From DATATV01 sp036268615 (lineage in GTDB: Bacteria > Actinomycetota > Actinomycetes > Mycobacteriales > Pseudonocardiaceae): a stretch of 64,000 nt of DNA. Made by a program: the position numbers and the translations under genes. Shown here piece by piece: positions 42,716-51,423 of this stretch. Under the pieces are notes generated by a model. That model made no database searches, was not told the origin of the DNA, and worked only from the letters and a program-made list of their open reading frames with translations. Location: NCBI GenBank assembly GCA_036268615.1, contig DATATV010000087.1, positions 1 to 64,000 of the forward strand. Direction: 5' to 3'. Positions within the stretch are counted from its first letter, which is position 1. Every line of letters starts with the position of its first letter.

Positions 42716-43120
42716 TCACGTCCGGGTCAGGATGACGACCGGGATGGTCCGGTCGGTCTTGGCCTGATGCTCGGTGAAGAACGGATAGTTGCTGGTGAGC
42801 ACGTTCCACAGCCGGTCGTACTCGGTGCCCTCGGCCGGGGTGGCCAGCGCCTCGTAGGTCTGGTCCCCGATCTCGACGGTGACCTTCGGCTCGGCGACCA
42901 GGTTGAGGTACCAGTCGGGGTGCCGCGGCGCGCCGATGTTGGACGCGACCACCAGCAGCCGGTCGTCGTCGCGGTGGAACATCATCGGCGTGGTGCGGCG
43001 CTGCCCGCTCCGGGCGCCGACGGTGCTCAGCAGGACGAGCCGGTCCCGGTGCATGCCCTCGATCTCGCCACCGGCCCGGAACTGCTCGATCACTGCGCGG
43101 TTTGTCTCCTTGATGTCCAT
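42716..43120 (-). CDS. Deazaflavin (F420)-dependent nitroreductase-family protein, Ddn-like
   Basis: A 134-residue split-barrel flavin/deazaflavin oxidoreductase. LLSTVGARSGQRRTTPMMF, LLVVASNIGAPRHPDWYLNL and the following VTVEIGDQTYEA are the diagnostic blocks of the Ddn family, which uses reduced F420 for quinone or nitro-group reduction. Many members are membrane associated; no helix is evident here. It is transcribed after the TetR gene (41-nt gap) and converges on PAC2. Confidence 0.9.
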   Translation of the reverse strand: MDIKETNRAVIEQFRAGGEIEGMHRDRLVLLSTVGARSGQRRTTPMMFHRDDDRLLVVASNIGAPRHPDWYLNLVAEPKVTVEIGDQTYEALATPAEGTEYDRLWNVLTSNYPFFTEHQAKTDRTIPVVILTRT

Positions 43121-43161
43121 CGCGCCAACCTACGGCGTTTCGCCCGGTTCGACCCGCGATG

Positions 43162-43725
43162 TCAGCGCACCGGCAGGGCGGCCCGGATACCGGTGATGAT
43201 CAGTTCGAGCCCGCTGGCGAAGGTGCGGTCGCGGTCCGCCCGGGGCCGGCCGCCGCCGCTCCTGGCCTGTTCCTCGATGGCGAACCCGTTGACGTAGCTG
43301 AAGATGGTGTCCACCGCGACGATCGCCATCGGCTCGGTGAGGCCGGCCGAGGCGAGCACCGCGATGAACCGCCGCCAGTTGACGAGCACCTCGGGCGAGG
43401 GTTCGACGAAGGTGGCCATCAGCCGCGCGCCGTCCCGGTGCACGAGCATGCCGGCGCGCGCGGCGGTGGCCGACAGCCGGACCAGGGTGACCCAGTCGCC
43501 GCGGTCCGCCGCAGCGTTCATGGCCGGCTCGTCGGCACTGGCGGCCGAGGCGATGTGCGTGACCATCGCGTCCAGCAGCGCCTGTTTGCTGGCGAAGTGT
43601 CGGTACAGCGCGCTGGGCCGCACGCCGAGGCGATCGGCCAGCCGACGAGTGGTGAGGTCGTCCAGGCCGACCTCGTCGAGCAGGCCCAGTGCCGCCCGCA
43701 GCACCTCGTCGCGCCGTGCCGACAT
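43162..43725 (-). CDS. TetR-family regulator (TetR-class C-terminal domain)
   Basis: A 187-residue repressor. HTH: RRDEVLRAALGLLDEVGLDDL, then RLADRLGVRPSALYRHFASK, closely resembling the tetracycline-repressor class, with a matching C-terminal domain (MLVHRDGARLMA, IFSYVNGFAIEEQ). ATG at 43725 has GAGAGGA about 6 nt upstream; upstream frame extension is not needed. It diverges from an FAD monooxygenase across two tandem 15-bp palindromes, the typical layout for a drug- or metabolite-inducible resistance pair. Confidence 0.9.
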   Translation of the reverse strand: MSARRDEVLRAALGLLDEVGLDDLTTRRLADRLGVRPSALYRHFASKQALLDAMVTHIASAASADEPAMNAAADRGDWVTLVRLSATAARAGMLVHRDGARLMATFVEPSPEVLVNWRRFIAVLASAGLTEPMAIVAVDTIFSYVNGFAIEEQARSGGGRPRADRDRTFASGLELIITGIRAALPVR

Positions 43726-43816
43726 CGCCGTCCTCTCCGCTCGCTCCCGACCGCGATCACAGTTCTGACCACGGACAGCTAACCAGTTCCCCCTTGCCAA
43801 GGCCGATCGTCGGCCC

Positions 43817-43822
43817 TAGAGT
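43817..43822 (+). promoter_or_regulatory. Candidate -10 for the FAD monooxygenase
   Basis: TAGAGT (TANNNT) whose last two bases enter the tandem palindrome. A start site about 7 nt later would lie within the operator, so a bound repressor would block it. Confidence 0.3.
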
Positions 43823-43850
43823 GAACTAAGTTCACGTGAACTAAGTTCAC
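43821..43850. promoter_or_regulatory. Tandem 15-bp palindromic TetR operator
   Basis: GTGAACTAAGTTCAC occurs twice with no gap (43821-43835 and 43836-43850). Each copy is a perfect 7-1-7 palindrome. It lies between the divergent TetR gene and FAD monooxygenase gene, 95 and 42 nt from their starts. Confidence 0.85.
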
Positions 43851-43892
43851 TTCGATCATGTCGAACATCATCTTCACGGGGGGGGAACGACC

Positions 43893-45029
43893 ATGCGAGT
43901 GATCGTCATCGGCGCGGGTCTGGGTGGCCTCGCGCTGGCCCAGGCGTTGCGCGGCAAGGGTGTCGACGTCGAGGTCCACGAGCGCGACGCCGGGGTCGAG
44001 GCGCGCTTCCAGGGCTACCGGATCGGCCTGTCCGACCAGGCGGTGGCCGACGTGCGCGGGTGCCTGCCCGAACGGCTGCACGCGCTGCTGCTGGCCATCA
44101 GTGGCGAGGCCACCGGGCCGGGCCGGATGGTCGACTCGCAGCTCGTCGAGCTGGGCCGCACGCCGGCGCGGGACGAGGGGCTGCTGTTCGACCGGCACGT
44201 GCTGCGCCACCTGCTGCTGGCCGACCTCGCCGACCAGGTGCGGTTCGACCGGCACTTCACCGGCTACACCGAACTGCCCGACGGCCGGGTGCTCGCCCGG
44301 TTCGCCGATGGCAGCGAGCTGACCGCGGACCTGCTGGTCGGCGCGGACGGGATGGGCTCGACCGTGCGCCGGCAACTACTGCCCGACGTGCAGATCGTCG
44401 ACGCCGGCGTCAGCGGCGCGATCGGCCGGACCATGCTCACCGAGCGGTTCGCCGACCTGGTGCCCGGCTGGAGCACCCTGGTCGTCGGGGACGGCCTCCA
44501 GCTGTTCCTGGGCAAGATGCCCTTCCGGCGCTCCCCCGCCGCCGCCGCGGCCGAGCTGGCGCCGGACGTGCACCTGCCCGACACCAGCAGCTACCTGCGC
44601 TGGGTGATGCTGATGCCGATCGACCGGGCCGCGACCGACCTGCCGCTGGGCATCGGGCCGATGGCCGCACTGGACGGCGTGCTGGACCTGATCCGGGACT
44701 GGCACCCGGAGCTGCGCGCGCTGATCGAACACGCCGACCGGGACAACAGCGGGGTCGGCCCACTGCGGGTGGCCACCCCGATCGGGCTGTGGCCGACCGG
44801 CGCGGTCACCCTGCTCGGGGACGCGGCGCACCCGATGCCGCCCGGCGGGCTCGGCGCGAACCTCGCCTTCCAGGACGCCCGCCTGCTCACCGCGGCCATC
44901 ATCGACCCGACCGACCGGCCCGCCGCGGTGGCCGACTACGAGCAGCGGATGCGTGCCTATGCGGCCGTCGCCCGGGAGGAGGCGATGGGCACGCTGGCAA
45001 TGCTCAACGAGCTCAAGGCCCCAGCCTGA
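43893..45029 (+). CDS. FAD-dependent monooxygenase (PHBH/TetX-like)
   Basis: A 378-residue aromatic-hydroxylase-fold flavoprotein. VIVIGAGLGGLALAQALR (residues 3-20) is the FAD Rossmann motif, then EVHERDA; the DG motif is VGADGMGSTVRRQL, and the GD motif is LLGDAAHPMPPGGLGANLAFQDA. Such enzymes hydroxylate or inactivate polyketide-like or aromatic compounds, including antibiotics. Its divergent TetR partner and operator suggest substrate induction. The ATG is preceded by an 8-G run (43878-43885) that serves as ribosome-binding site. Confidence 0.88.
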   Translation: MRVIVIGAGLGGLALAQALRGKGVDVEVHERDAGVEARFQGYRIGLSDQAVADVRGCLPERLHALLLAISGEATGPGRMVDSQLVELGRTPARDEGLLFDRHVLRHLLLADLADQVRFDRHFTGYTELPDGRVLARFADGSELTADLLVGADGMGSTVRRQLLPDVQIVDAGVSGAIGRTMLTERFADLVPGWSTLVVGDGLQLFLGKMPFRRSPAAAAAELAPDVHLPDTSSYLRWVMLMPIDRAATDLPLGIGPMAALDGVLDLIRDWHPELRALIEHADRDNSGVGPLRVATPIGLWPTGAVTLLGDAAHPMPPGGLGANLAFQDARLLTAAIIDPTDRPAAVADYEQRMRAYAAVAREEAMGTLAMLNELKAPA

Positions 45030-45063
45030 CCCTGGTCAACGGCCGTTTCGCTGACCCTCAAGC

Positions 45064-46326
45064 TCAGCGTGAGCCTCCGAGTTCGACACCCAGCAGGGCG
45101 TCCAGCGCGGCCCTGATCCGGCCGGGGGCGTCGGAGTCGCGGTGGGCGCCGGTGGCCGAACTGTCGGCCCACGCGTCCACCGCGGCCAGCGCGGCCGGCG
45201 TGTCCAGATCGTCGGACAGATGATCGCGCAGCCGGGTGATCACGTCCTCGGCCGGCGCGCCCGACGCGCCCGACACCGCGTGCCGCCACCGGCCCAACCG
45301 CGCTTCGGCGACCGCCAGCACGTCGGTCGTCCACGCACGGTCGGTGCGGTAGTGGCCGGACAGCAGACCCAGCCGGATGGCCATCGGGTCCACCCCGTCG
45401 GCACGCAGCCGGGACACGAACACCAGGTTTCCGCGCGACTTGGACATCTTCTCGCCGTCCAGGCCGATCATGCCGGCGTGCGAGTAGTGCCGGGCGAACG
45501 GGTGCTCGCCGGTGAACGCCTCGGCGTGCGCCGCGCTGTACTCGTGGTGCGGGAAGACCAGGTCCGAGCCGCCGCCCTGCACGTCGATGCCGATGCCCAA
45601 CCGGTTGTAGGCGATCGCGCTGCACTCGATGTGCCAGCCGGGGCGTCCGGCGCCCAGTTCGCTGTCCCAGGAGGGCTCGCCGGGCCGGGCGACCCGCCAC
45701 AGCACCGCGTCCAGCGGATGCCGCTTGCCCGGCCGGTCCGGGTCGCCGCCCCGCTCCCGGAACAGCGCCAGCATCGTGTCCAGGTCGTAGTTGGACTCGT
45801 AGCCGAACCGGCCGGTCGCGTTGTGGTCGAAGTAGATGTCGGGGTACTCGGCGTCCTCGGCGCGGTAGGCCACGCCATCGGCCAGCAGCTTGGCGACGAC
45901 CTCGACGATCTCCGGGATCGCCTCCACCACACCGATGTAGTCCCGGGGTGGCAGCACCCGCAGCGACTCCATGTCCTCCCGGTAGAGCGCGGTCTCCCGC
46001 ATCGCCAGCACGACCCAGTCGGTCTGGTCGCGCTCGGCGCGCTCCAGCAGCGGGTCGTCCACGTCAGTGACGTTCTGCACGTAGTGCACCTGGTGGCGGT
46101 TGTCCAACCACTGTCGGTGGACCAGGTCGAAGGCAAGATAGGTGGCCGCGTGGCCGAGGTGCGTCGCGTCGTACGGGGTGATCCCGCAGACATACATCCG
46201 TGCGGTGCCACCGGCGGTGGCCGCCGGCACGCTCGGCCGGACCTCACCACTCGCGGTGTCGTAGAGCCGCAGCGGTCGCGGTTGCCCGTCGACCTTCGGT
46301 ACTGAAGGAGCCACCCAACTCTGCAT
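45064..46326 (-). CDS. mshC: Cysteine:glucosaminyl-inositol ligase MshC (mycothiol biosynthesis)
   Basis: A 420-residue CysRS-like enzyme that joins cysteine to GlcN-inositol using ATP, the third enzyme of mycothiol synthesis. YVCGITPYDATHLGHAAT holds the zinc Cys and the HIGH-type motif, WHIECSAIA the second zinc Cys, FPHHEYSAAHAEA the His ligand, and EKMSKSRGN the KMSKS loop. It is shorter than CysRS and lacks the anticodon domain, which distinguishes MshC. ATG at 46326 has a TAATGT -10 ending 7 nt upstream and no Shine-Dalgarno. Confidence 0.95.
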   Translation of the reverse strand: MQSWVAPSVPKVDGQPRPLRLYDTASGEVRPSVPAATAGGTARMYVCGITPYDATHLGHAATYLAFDLVHRQWLDNRHQVHYVQNVTDVDDPLLERAERDQTDWVVLAMRETALYREDMESLRVLPPRDYIGVVEAIPEIVEVVAKLLADGVAYRAEDAEYPDIYFDHNATGRFGYESNYDLDTMLALFRERGGDPDRPGKRHPLDAVLWRVARPGEPSWDSELGAGRPGWHIECSAIAYNRLGIGIDVQGGGSDLVFPHHEYSAAHAEAFTGEHPFARHYSHAGMIGLDGEKMSKSRGNLVFVSRLRADGVDPMAIRLGLLSGHYRTDRAWTTDVLAVAEARLGRWRHAVSGASGAPAEDVITRLRDHLSDDLDTPAALAAVDAWADSSATGAHRDSDAPGRIRAALDALLGVELGGSR

Positions 46327-46333
46327 GACCTCG

Positions 46334-46339
46334 ACATTA
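46334..46339 (-). promoter_or_regulatory. -10 element for mshC
   Basis: Minus-strand TAATGT, seven bases, then ATG. Leaderless-type start. Confidence 0.45.
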
Positions 46340-46522
46340 GCTGGCCGACTCGATTCGTCCGCCTGCCACCGGCAGCTTCTCTTGATATGGACGGCCGGCC
46401 ACCCGATCGGGCGCAGGCAAGGAACGAGGAGGCGCGCGGCGACGTTGGATCACTCGGAGTGGGAAGTACGCACAGGGCCGCGTGGCAGGATGACCACGAG
46501 CCCGACCTGTTGGAGGACCACG

Positions 46523-46999
46523 ATGGACATCCGCACCATCGACCAGAACTACGAGCAGCTACAGCAGCAGAGTCAGCAGACCGTGGCCGCGATCACAACG
46601 CTGGCCCAGAAGTTGCAGACCGCGGCGGGCAACGGGGACGAGAGCGCACGCGAGTGGCTCTACGACCTGAAGGAGATCACGCTCGGTTTCCAGCAGGAGC
46701 AGAACCAGATGACCCTGCTGCTCCAGGCCATCCACAACTACGTGGCCAACCAGGAGCAGCAGCAGTCCCGGCAACAGCAGCAGGCGCAGTACCAGCAGCC
46801 CCAGTACCAGCAGCCACAGCCGGTCTACCAGCAGCCGATGTACCAACAGCCGGTCTACCAGCAGCCCGGCTACGGCGACCCGTACTACCAGCAGCAGGGC
46901 GGCGGGTTCGGTCGGTTCATGCACAGCGGCTTCGGCCAGGCGATCGCGGCCGGCGCCGGGCTGGCCATCGGCGAGGACATCATCAACGACATCTTCTGA
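46523..46999 (+). CDS. Coiled-coil protein with YQQP repeats, upstream of the NACHT gene
   Basis: A 158-residue protein I cannot assign to a family. Residues 1-85 are helical and coiled-coil-like (EQLQQQSQQTVAAITTLAQK). Residues 86-130 are Gln/Tyr/Pro repeats of the QYQQPxY type. The last ~30 residues are GGGFGRFMHSGFGQAI, then a short Ala/Gly hydrophobic stretch and GEDIINDIF. ATG at 46523 has GGAGGA 5 nt upstream. It lies 87 nt before the NACHT-LRR gene on the same strand, so co-transcription is possible. Confidence 0.7.
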   Translation: MDIRTIDQNYEQLQQQSQQTVAAITTLAQKLQTAAGNGDESAREWLYDLKEITLGFQQEQNQMTLLLQAIHNYVANQEQQQSRQQQQAQYQQPQYQQPQPVYQQPMYQQPVYQQPGYGDPYYQQQGGGFGRFMHSGFGQAIAAGAGLAIGEDIINDIF

Positions 47000-47086
47000 T
47001 CGACAGGTCCCGCAGCCGGGACCGGTTCCGCCGCCGGCCGTAACCTGGCGCTGAGACGTCTGCGGGGACCTGGGGGTTTGCGGGAC

Positions 47087-50000
47087 ATGTTCGATCCGCT
47101 GTCCGAAGTGCTCTCCCAGGTGTTGGGGGCACTGTTGCAGTCGGTGTTCGAGGCGAGCTTCGGCGCCACCCGGGCCTGGGCCCAGCACCGCAGGCTGGCC
47201 CGGCACCTGGTGTCGCCGGCCACGCTGTTGAGCCGGATCGAGCCCACCGTGGCCGCGCTGCGCGACGGTGAACTGGCCGGGCTGTCCGACCACGAGTGGG
47301 CCGCGGCGGTGCACGCGGTGCGCGACTCACTTGCCCTGGTCACCCCGATCCAGCCCGACCAGGGCTACCGGCTGCTGCGCGAGCCGAACGCGCTGCGCGC
47401 CCAGGTCGCCGAGCGGGCCGCCGCGGTGCACCGGTCGGCCGGGCTGAGCCCCGAGGGTGACCGGGCCTACCAGCTGCTGCTCAGCGGGTGCTGTGCCGCC
47501 GTGGTGACCGAGGTGAACGCCAACCCCGACCTCGCCGCGCTGTTGCAGTCGATGTCGCTCAACGACCTGGACCGGGCGACCGGGCAGATCCTGCGGCTGC
47601 TGACCGAACTGCTCGGCCGGCCGCGGATGGCCGAGGTCATGTTCGAACAGCGCTACGTCGACTTCGTGGTGGACACGATGCGCACGTTCGAACTGTTCGG
47701 CGTGAGCAGCGGGCGGGCGCCGGCCCGGCACTCGTTCGACGACTACTACGTCAGTCTCGCGCTCACCCGGCGGGACCGGGAGGTCACCGCCGGGCTGCCC
47801 GCGCTGACCGGGGCCGGCACCGACGGCGCGCACGCCATCACCGACACCCGCCGGGTGCTGTTGCAGGGCGGTGCCGGCGCGGGCAAGACGACGTTCCTCA
47901 CCCGGCTGCGGCTGGTCGCCGCACGCGGCGCGCTCGGCGGGGCGTCCGCGCAGTGGCCCGACGCGCTGCCCTTCTTCGTGCCGCTGCGCCGCTACGCCGA
48001 GCAGCCCTTCCCCGACCTGGAGGACCTGGTCGCGGTCGACGCCCGGCCGCTGGTCGGCGAACGGCCGGACGGCTGGGTCAGCTCGGTCTTCCGGGACGGC
48101 CGCGGGCTGCTGCTCGTCGACGGCATGGACGAGCTGACCGCGGAGCGTCGGGCCGCGGCGATGGACTGGCTGACCGGCCTGGTCGCCGGCTACCCGAGGG
48201 CCCGCTACGTACTGACCTCGCGCCCCTCGGTCGTCGACCCGGACTGGGTGCGCGAGCACCGGTTCGTCACCTTCGACCTGTTGCCGTTGAGCGACAACGG
48301 CATTCGCGACTTCGTCGGCAACTGGCACTCGGCGGCGCAGGAGCGGGAGACCGATCCGCGCGAGCGGGGCTGGCTGGCCGAGGCCGAGCGCGCGCTGATC
48401 GACACGCTGTCCGCGCGGCCCGAGTTGCGCCGGCTGGCGTCCAGTCCGCTGCTGTGCGGGCTGATCTGCGCGCTGCACCGGCAGCGCAACATGACCCTGC
48501 CCGGCGACCGGCGTGGCCTGTTCGACGCCGCGCTGGAGCTGTTGCTGGTGCGCTGGGACGCGCAGCGCGGGGTGACCATCGACGGTGCGTGGCCGCGTAG
48601 CCAGGAGGAGCAACTCGTCCTGCTGCAACGGTTCGCCTACTCGATGGTGGTCAACGGCGAGGTGCTGCTGCCGCGCGACGAGGCCACCGCCCGGTTCGCG
48701 AGGGCGATCCGCGGGTTGCGCGCCCAGCAGGCCGACGCCGACGAGGTGCTGCAACAGGCACTGGAACGCACGGGGGTGCTCCGGGAGTCCTATCCCGACC
48801 AGATCCAGTTCGTGCACCGCACGTTCCGGGACTACCTGGCCGCCCGCGAGTTCGTCGACGCCGGGCTGACCGGCCTGCTGATCGACAACGCGCACGAGGA
48901 CGCGTGGCGCGAGGTGGTGGTGATGGCCGTCGCGCACGCCCGGCCCAAGGAACGCGCGGAGCTGCTGCACCGCCTGCTGGAACGGGCGGCGGTGATGCGC
49001 AAGCGGGACCCCCATCTGGGCGACCGGCTGGACCTGGTGGCCGCGGTGTGCCTGGCCGAGGTGCAGGTGATCGACCCGGAGGACGTACGCACCCGGGTGC
49101 AGAACGCGGTGCGCAGGCTCATCCCGCCGGCCACCTTCGACGACGCCGACGCGCTGGCCCGCGCGGGTGGCTTCGTGCTGGACCTGCTGCCCGGCCCGGA
49201 CGGCCTGACCGAGGACGAGGCGGCCCGGGTGGTGCACACCGCCGCCCGGATCGGCGGCGAGGGGGCCTGGACCACGATCGCGCCCTTCACCGAACTGGAC
49301 CAGCAGATGGTGATCGACGAGTTGCTGTCGGGCTGGCGGTTGTCCGACGACCCCGAGGAGTACGCCCGGACGGTGTTGGCCAAGGTCGACTTCGGCGACC
49401 TGCGGCTACCGGTGCGCCGCTGGGACCGGGTGCTGGCGCTCAAGCACTTCACCCGGCTGTCCGCCGTGCGCTGCGTCGGTGACATCACCCCGCTGGACCC
49501 GTTGGCCGCGATCCCCAACCTGCGCACGCTGGAACTGCGCGCCAACGGCGTGGTCCGCGACCTGTCCCCGCTCGCGGCCAGCAGCACCCTGCGCGAACTG
49601 GAGCTGCTGATGTGCGAGTGGTTGCGGGATCTCTCGCCGCTGGCCGGCTCGGGCGTGCGGTCGCTCTCGCTGCACCTGTGCGACCTGGCCGACCTGGGCA
49701 GCCTGCGGGACGTACGGCTGGAGCGGCTGCGCATCCAGCATCCCGGGCTCAGCGGTGGCCTGCACCCGCTGCCGGCGGAGCTGCCGCTGCGCGTGCTCGA
49801 ACTGGACAACCGGCCCTCGATGCGGTCGCTGCTGGGCATCGAACGGTGGCCGACGCTGGAGCGGGTGGGCATCGTCGGGCCGCCGCGCGCCGACGAGGTG
49901 GCAGCGTTGGCCCAACTGCCCGCACTGCGGCACCTCACCGTGCGCCGCGCCGACCCGGTGGAGCGGCTCGCCGACCTCGCCTCGGTCGACTCGTGGCCGA

Positions 50001-50122
50001 ACCTGCGGGTGATCGAGCTGACCGACCTCGACCGGGAATCGCTGCGCCGGGCCGGCGAGATTCTGTCGGTGATTCCGCGGGTGCGGATCGTCGGCGCGGA
50101 AAGCGCGGGAAATCAGGAATAG
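47087..50122 (+). CDS. NACHT-domain STAND NTPase with C-terminal LRR-like repeats (bacterial NLR-like)
   Basis: A 1011-residue signal-transduction ATPase. An N-terminal helical domain (1-250) resembles the NACHT-associated helical domains of bacterial NLR-like proteins. The NACHT module has Walker A GGAGAGKTT (261-269), Walker B LLLVDGMDEL (341-350), sensor VLTSRP (375-380) and the winged-helix FVHRTFRDYLAAREF (575-589). A helical region (590-780) leads into about eight LRR-like units (785-1000) such as IPNLRTLELRANG and LRELELL. No transmembrane or known effector domain is visible. Bacterial NACHT proteins include antiphage defence proteins. The ATG at 47087 is used; TTG at 47078 is possible. 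Confidence 0.85.
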   Translation: MFDPLSEVLSQVLGALLQSVFEASFGATRAWAQHRRLARHLVSPATLLSRIEPTVAALRDGELAGLSDHEWAAAVHAVRDSLALVTPIQPDQGYRLLREPNALRAQVAERAAAVHRSAGLSPEGDRAYQLLLSGCCAAVVTEVNANPDLAALLQSMSLNDLDRATGQILRLLTELLGRPRMAEVMFEQRYVDFVVDTMRTFELFGVSSGRAPARHSFDDYYVSLALTRRDREVTAGLPALTGAGTDGAHAITDTRRVLLQGGAGAGKTTFLTRLRLVAARGALGGASAQWPDALPFFVPLRRYAEQPFPDLEDLVAVDARPLVGERPDGWVSSVFRDGRGLLLVDGMDELTAERRAAAMDWLTGLVAGYPRARYVLTSRPSVVDPDWVREHRFVTFDLLPLSDNGIRDFVGNWHSAAQERETDPRERGWLAEAERALIDTLSARPELRRLASSPLLCGLICALHRQRNMTLPGDRRGLFDAALELLLVRWDAQRGVTIDGAWPRSQEEQLVLLQRFAYSMVVNGEVLLPRDEATARFARAIRGLRAQQADADEVLQQALERTGVLRESYPDQIQFVHRTFRDYLAAREFVDAGLTGLLIDNAHEDAWREVVVMAVAHARPKERAELLHRLLERAAVMRKRDPHLGDRLDLVAAVCLAEVQVIDPEDVRTRVQNAVRRLIPPATFDDADALARAGGFVLDLLPGPDGLTEDEAARVVHTAARIGGEGAWTTIAPFTELDQQMVIDELLSGWRLSDDPEEYARTVLAKVDFGDLRLPVRRWDRVLALKHFTRLSAVRCVGDITPLDPLAAIPNLRTLELRANGVVRDLSPLAASSTLRELELLMCEWLRDLSPLAGSGVRSLSLHLCDLADLGSLRDVRLERLRIQHPGLSGGLHPLPAELPLRVLELDNRPSMRSLLGIERWPTLERVGIVGPPRADEVAALAQLPALRHLTVRRADPVERLADLASVDSWPNLRVIELTDLDRESLRRAGEILSVIPRVRIVGAESAGNQE

Positions 50123-50237
50123 CCGGCGCGCACTGAATCGGTCGAGTTTCGCCGGTGACGTGAAAACAGTCCGGGAAACGGGTTCCGGACCGAAAACCAC
50201 TCGGTTTTGTTGGTGTGCGGGAATTAGAGTGGGAAAC

Positions 50238-51224
50238 ATGCAGCGGGCGCGACAGACCCTGGAAGACGTGGCCAGGACGGCCGGCGTTTCCCGGTCGACG
50301 GTGTCACGAGTGGTCAACCAGCAACCCGGGGTCGCCCAGGCGGTCCGCGACGAGGTGTGGCGGGTGGTCGACGAACTCGGCTACGAACCCGACCAGACCG
50401 CCCGCGCGTTGGCCTCCGGCCGAGCCGACGTGGTGGACGTGGTGGTGATCGACGACGACGCCAACGCGTTGGGCCGCAACCCCTACTACGGCCGGGTGCT
50501 GGCCGGAGTGCTGGACGCGCTCACCCGGACCAGGGTCCAGCTGCGCATGGTCCTGGTGCCGAGGGCCACTTCGGACGCCGTGCTGAGCACGCCCGAGCAG
50601 GTGCCCGCACTGGGCACGCTGCTGGTGAACGTGCCGGCCGCGCTGGCCGAGAAGATCCGCCGGGACCGCGGGCCGCTGGTGTCGATGGGTCGCTCGGCGC
50701 CGCTGATCCCGTTCATCGAGCCGGAGAACGCCAGCGGGATCGGCACCGCCGTGCACCATCTCTACGGCCTCGGCCGGCGACGGATCGCCGCGATCCACGG
50801 CCCGCAGCACAATCCGTGCGGGGCCGGTCGGCGGCTCGGCTATCTGGCCGCGATGCGCGAGGCCGGGCTGGAGCCGATCGACATCGCCGGCGACTTCACC
50901 CGGGAGACCGGCCGGCGGGCCACTCTGGACCTGCTCGCCGAGCACCCCGACATCGACGCGATCGTGGCGGCGTGCGACTTCACCGCGGCCGGCGCCCTGC
51001 AGGCGCTGGCCCAGTCCGGTCGGCGGGTGCCGCACGACGTGGCGGTGGTCGGCTTCGACGACAGCGTCATCGCCGCCACCGCGAGCACCCCGCTGACCTC
51101 GGTGCACCAACCGGTCGAGCACATCGCGGCCACCGCGACCCGCGCGCTGCTCAACCAGCACGGCAGCAACATGCGCACGATGGTGGCCACCTCGCTGACC
51201 GTGCGCGCCAGCACCGCCGGCTGA
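50238..51224 (+). CDS. LacI-family transcriptional regulator
   Basis: A 328-residue LacI protein. The HTH TLEDVARTAGVSRSTVSRVVN plus hinge ELGYEPDQTARALASG is canonical, followed by a type-I periplasmic-binding-like effector domain ending VAVVGFDDSVIAATASTPLTSVHQP, so a sugar or nucleoside effector is expected. The ATG at 50238 starts just before the HTH. A GGAAAC-G-GGTTCC near-palindrome lies about 60 nt upstream and may be its own operator. No transporter is adjacent, so its target is unclear; it follows the NACHT gene on the same strand. Confidence 0.9.
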   Translation: MQRARQTLEDVARTAGVSRSTVSRVVNQQPGVAQAVRDEVWRVVDELGYEPDQTARALASGRADVVDVVVIDDDANALGRNPYYGRVLAGVLDALTRTRVQLRMVLVPRATSDAVLSTPEQVPALGTLLVNVPAALAEKIRRDRGPLVSMGRSAPLIPFIEPENASGIGTAVHHLYGLGRRRIAAIHGPQHNPCGAGRRLGYLAAMREAGLEPIDIAGDFTRETGRRATLDLLAEHPDIDAIVAACDFTAAGALQALAQSGRRVPHDVAVVGFDDSVIAATASTPLTSVHQPVEHIAATATRALLNQHGSNMRTMVATSLTVRASTAG

Positions 51225-51423
51225 GCCCGGACCCGTTACCACACAACGGAACCGGTCGACGGCTGCATCGCTGAGCGGCGGTCCCGGTGATCGTCTTCCG
51301 GTTGTCGGCGAAAATCGGCGGACAATCGTCGGCCCGCAGTCCAGTTTCTTTTGCCTAAAAGAACAAGCCGAAACTCGATACGCCTGCGTGATCGTGACAG
51401 AAATGGACAACCCGACCCGGACG
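51225..51423. other. Intergenic stretch between convergent genes
   Basis: 199 bp without a gene. It holds an AT-rich 7-bp hairpin, TTCTTTT (51346-51352) with AAAAGAA (51357-51363) around GCCT, which is unusual in this GC-rich context and may be a terminator. Confidence 0.35.

Noticed and set aside
43878..43885. Run of eight G as a slippage site
   Set aside because: It lies in the leader, before the ATG, where it serves as ribosome-binding region; slippage would not change the reading frame.
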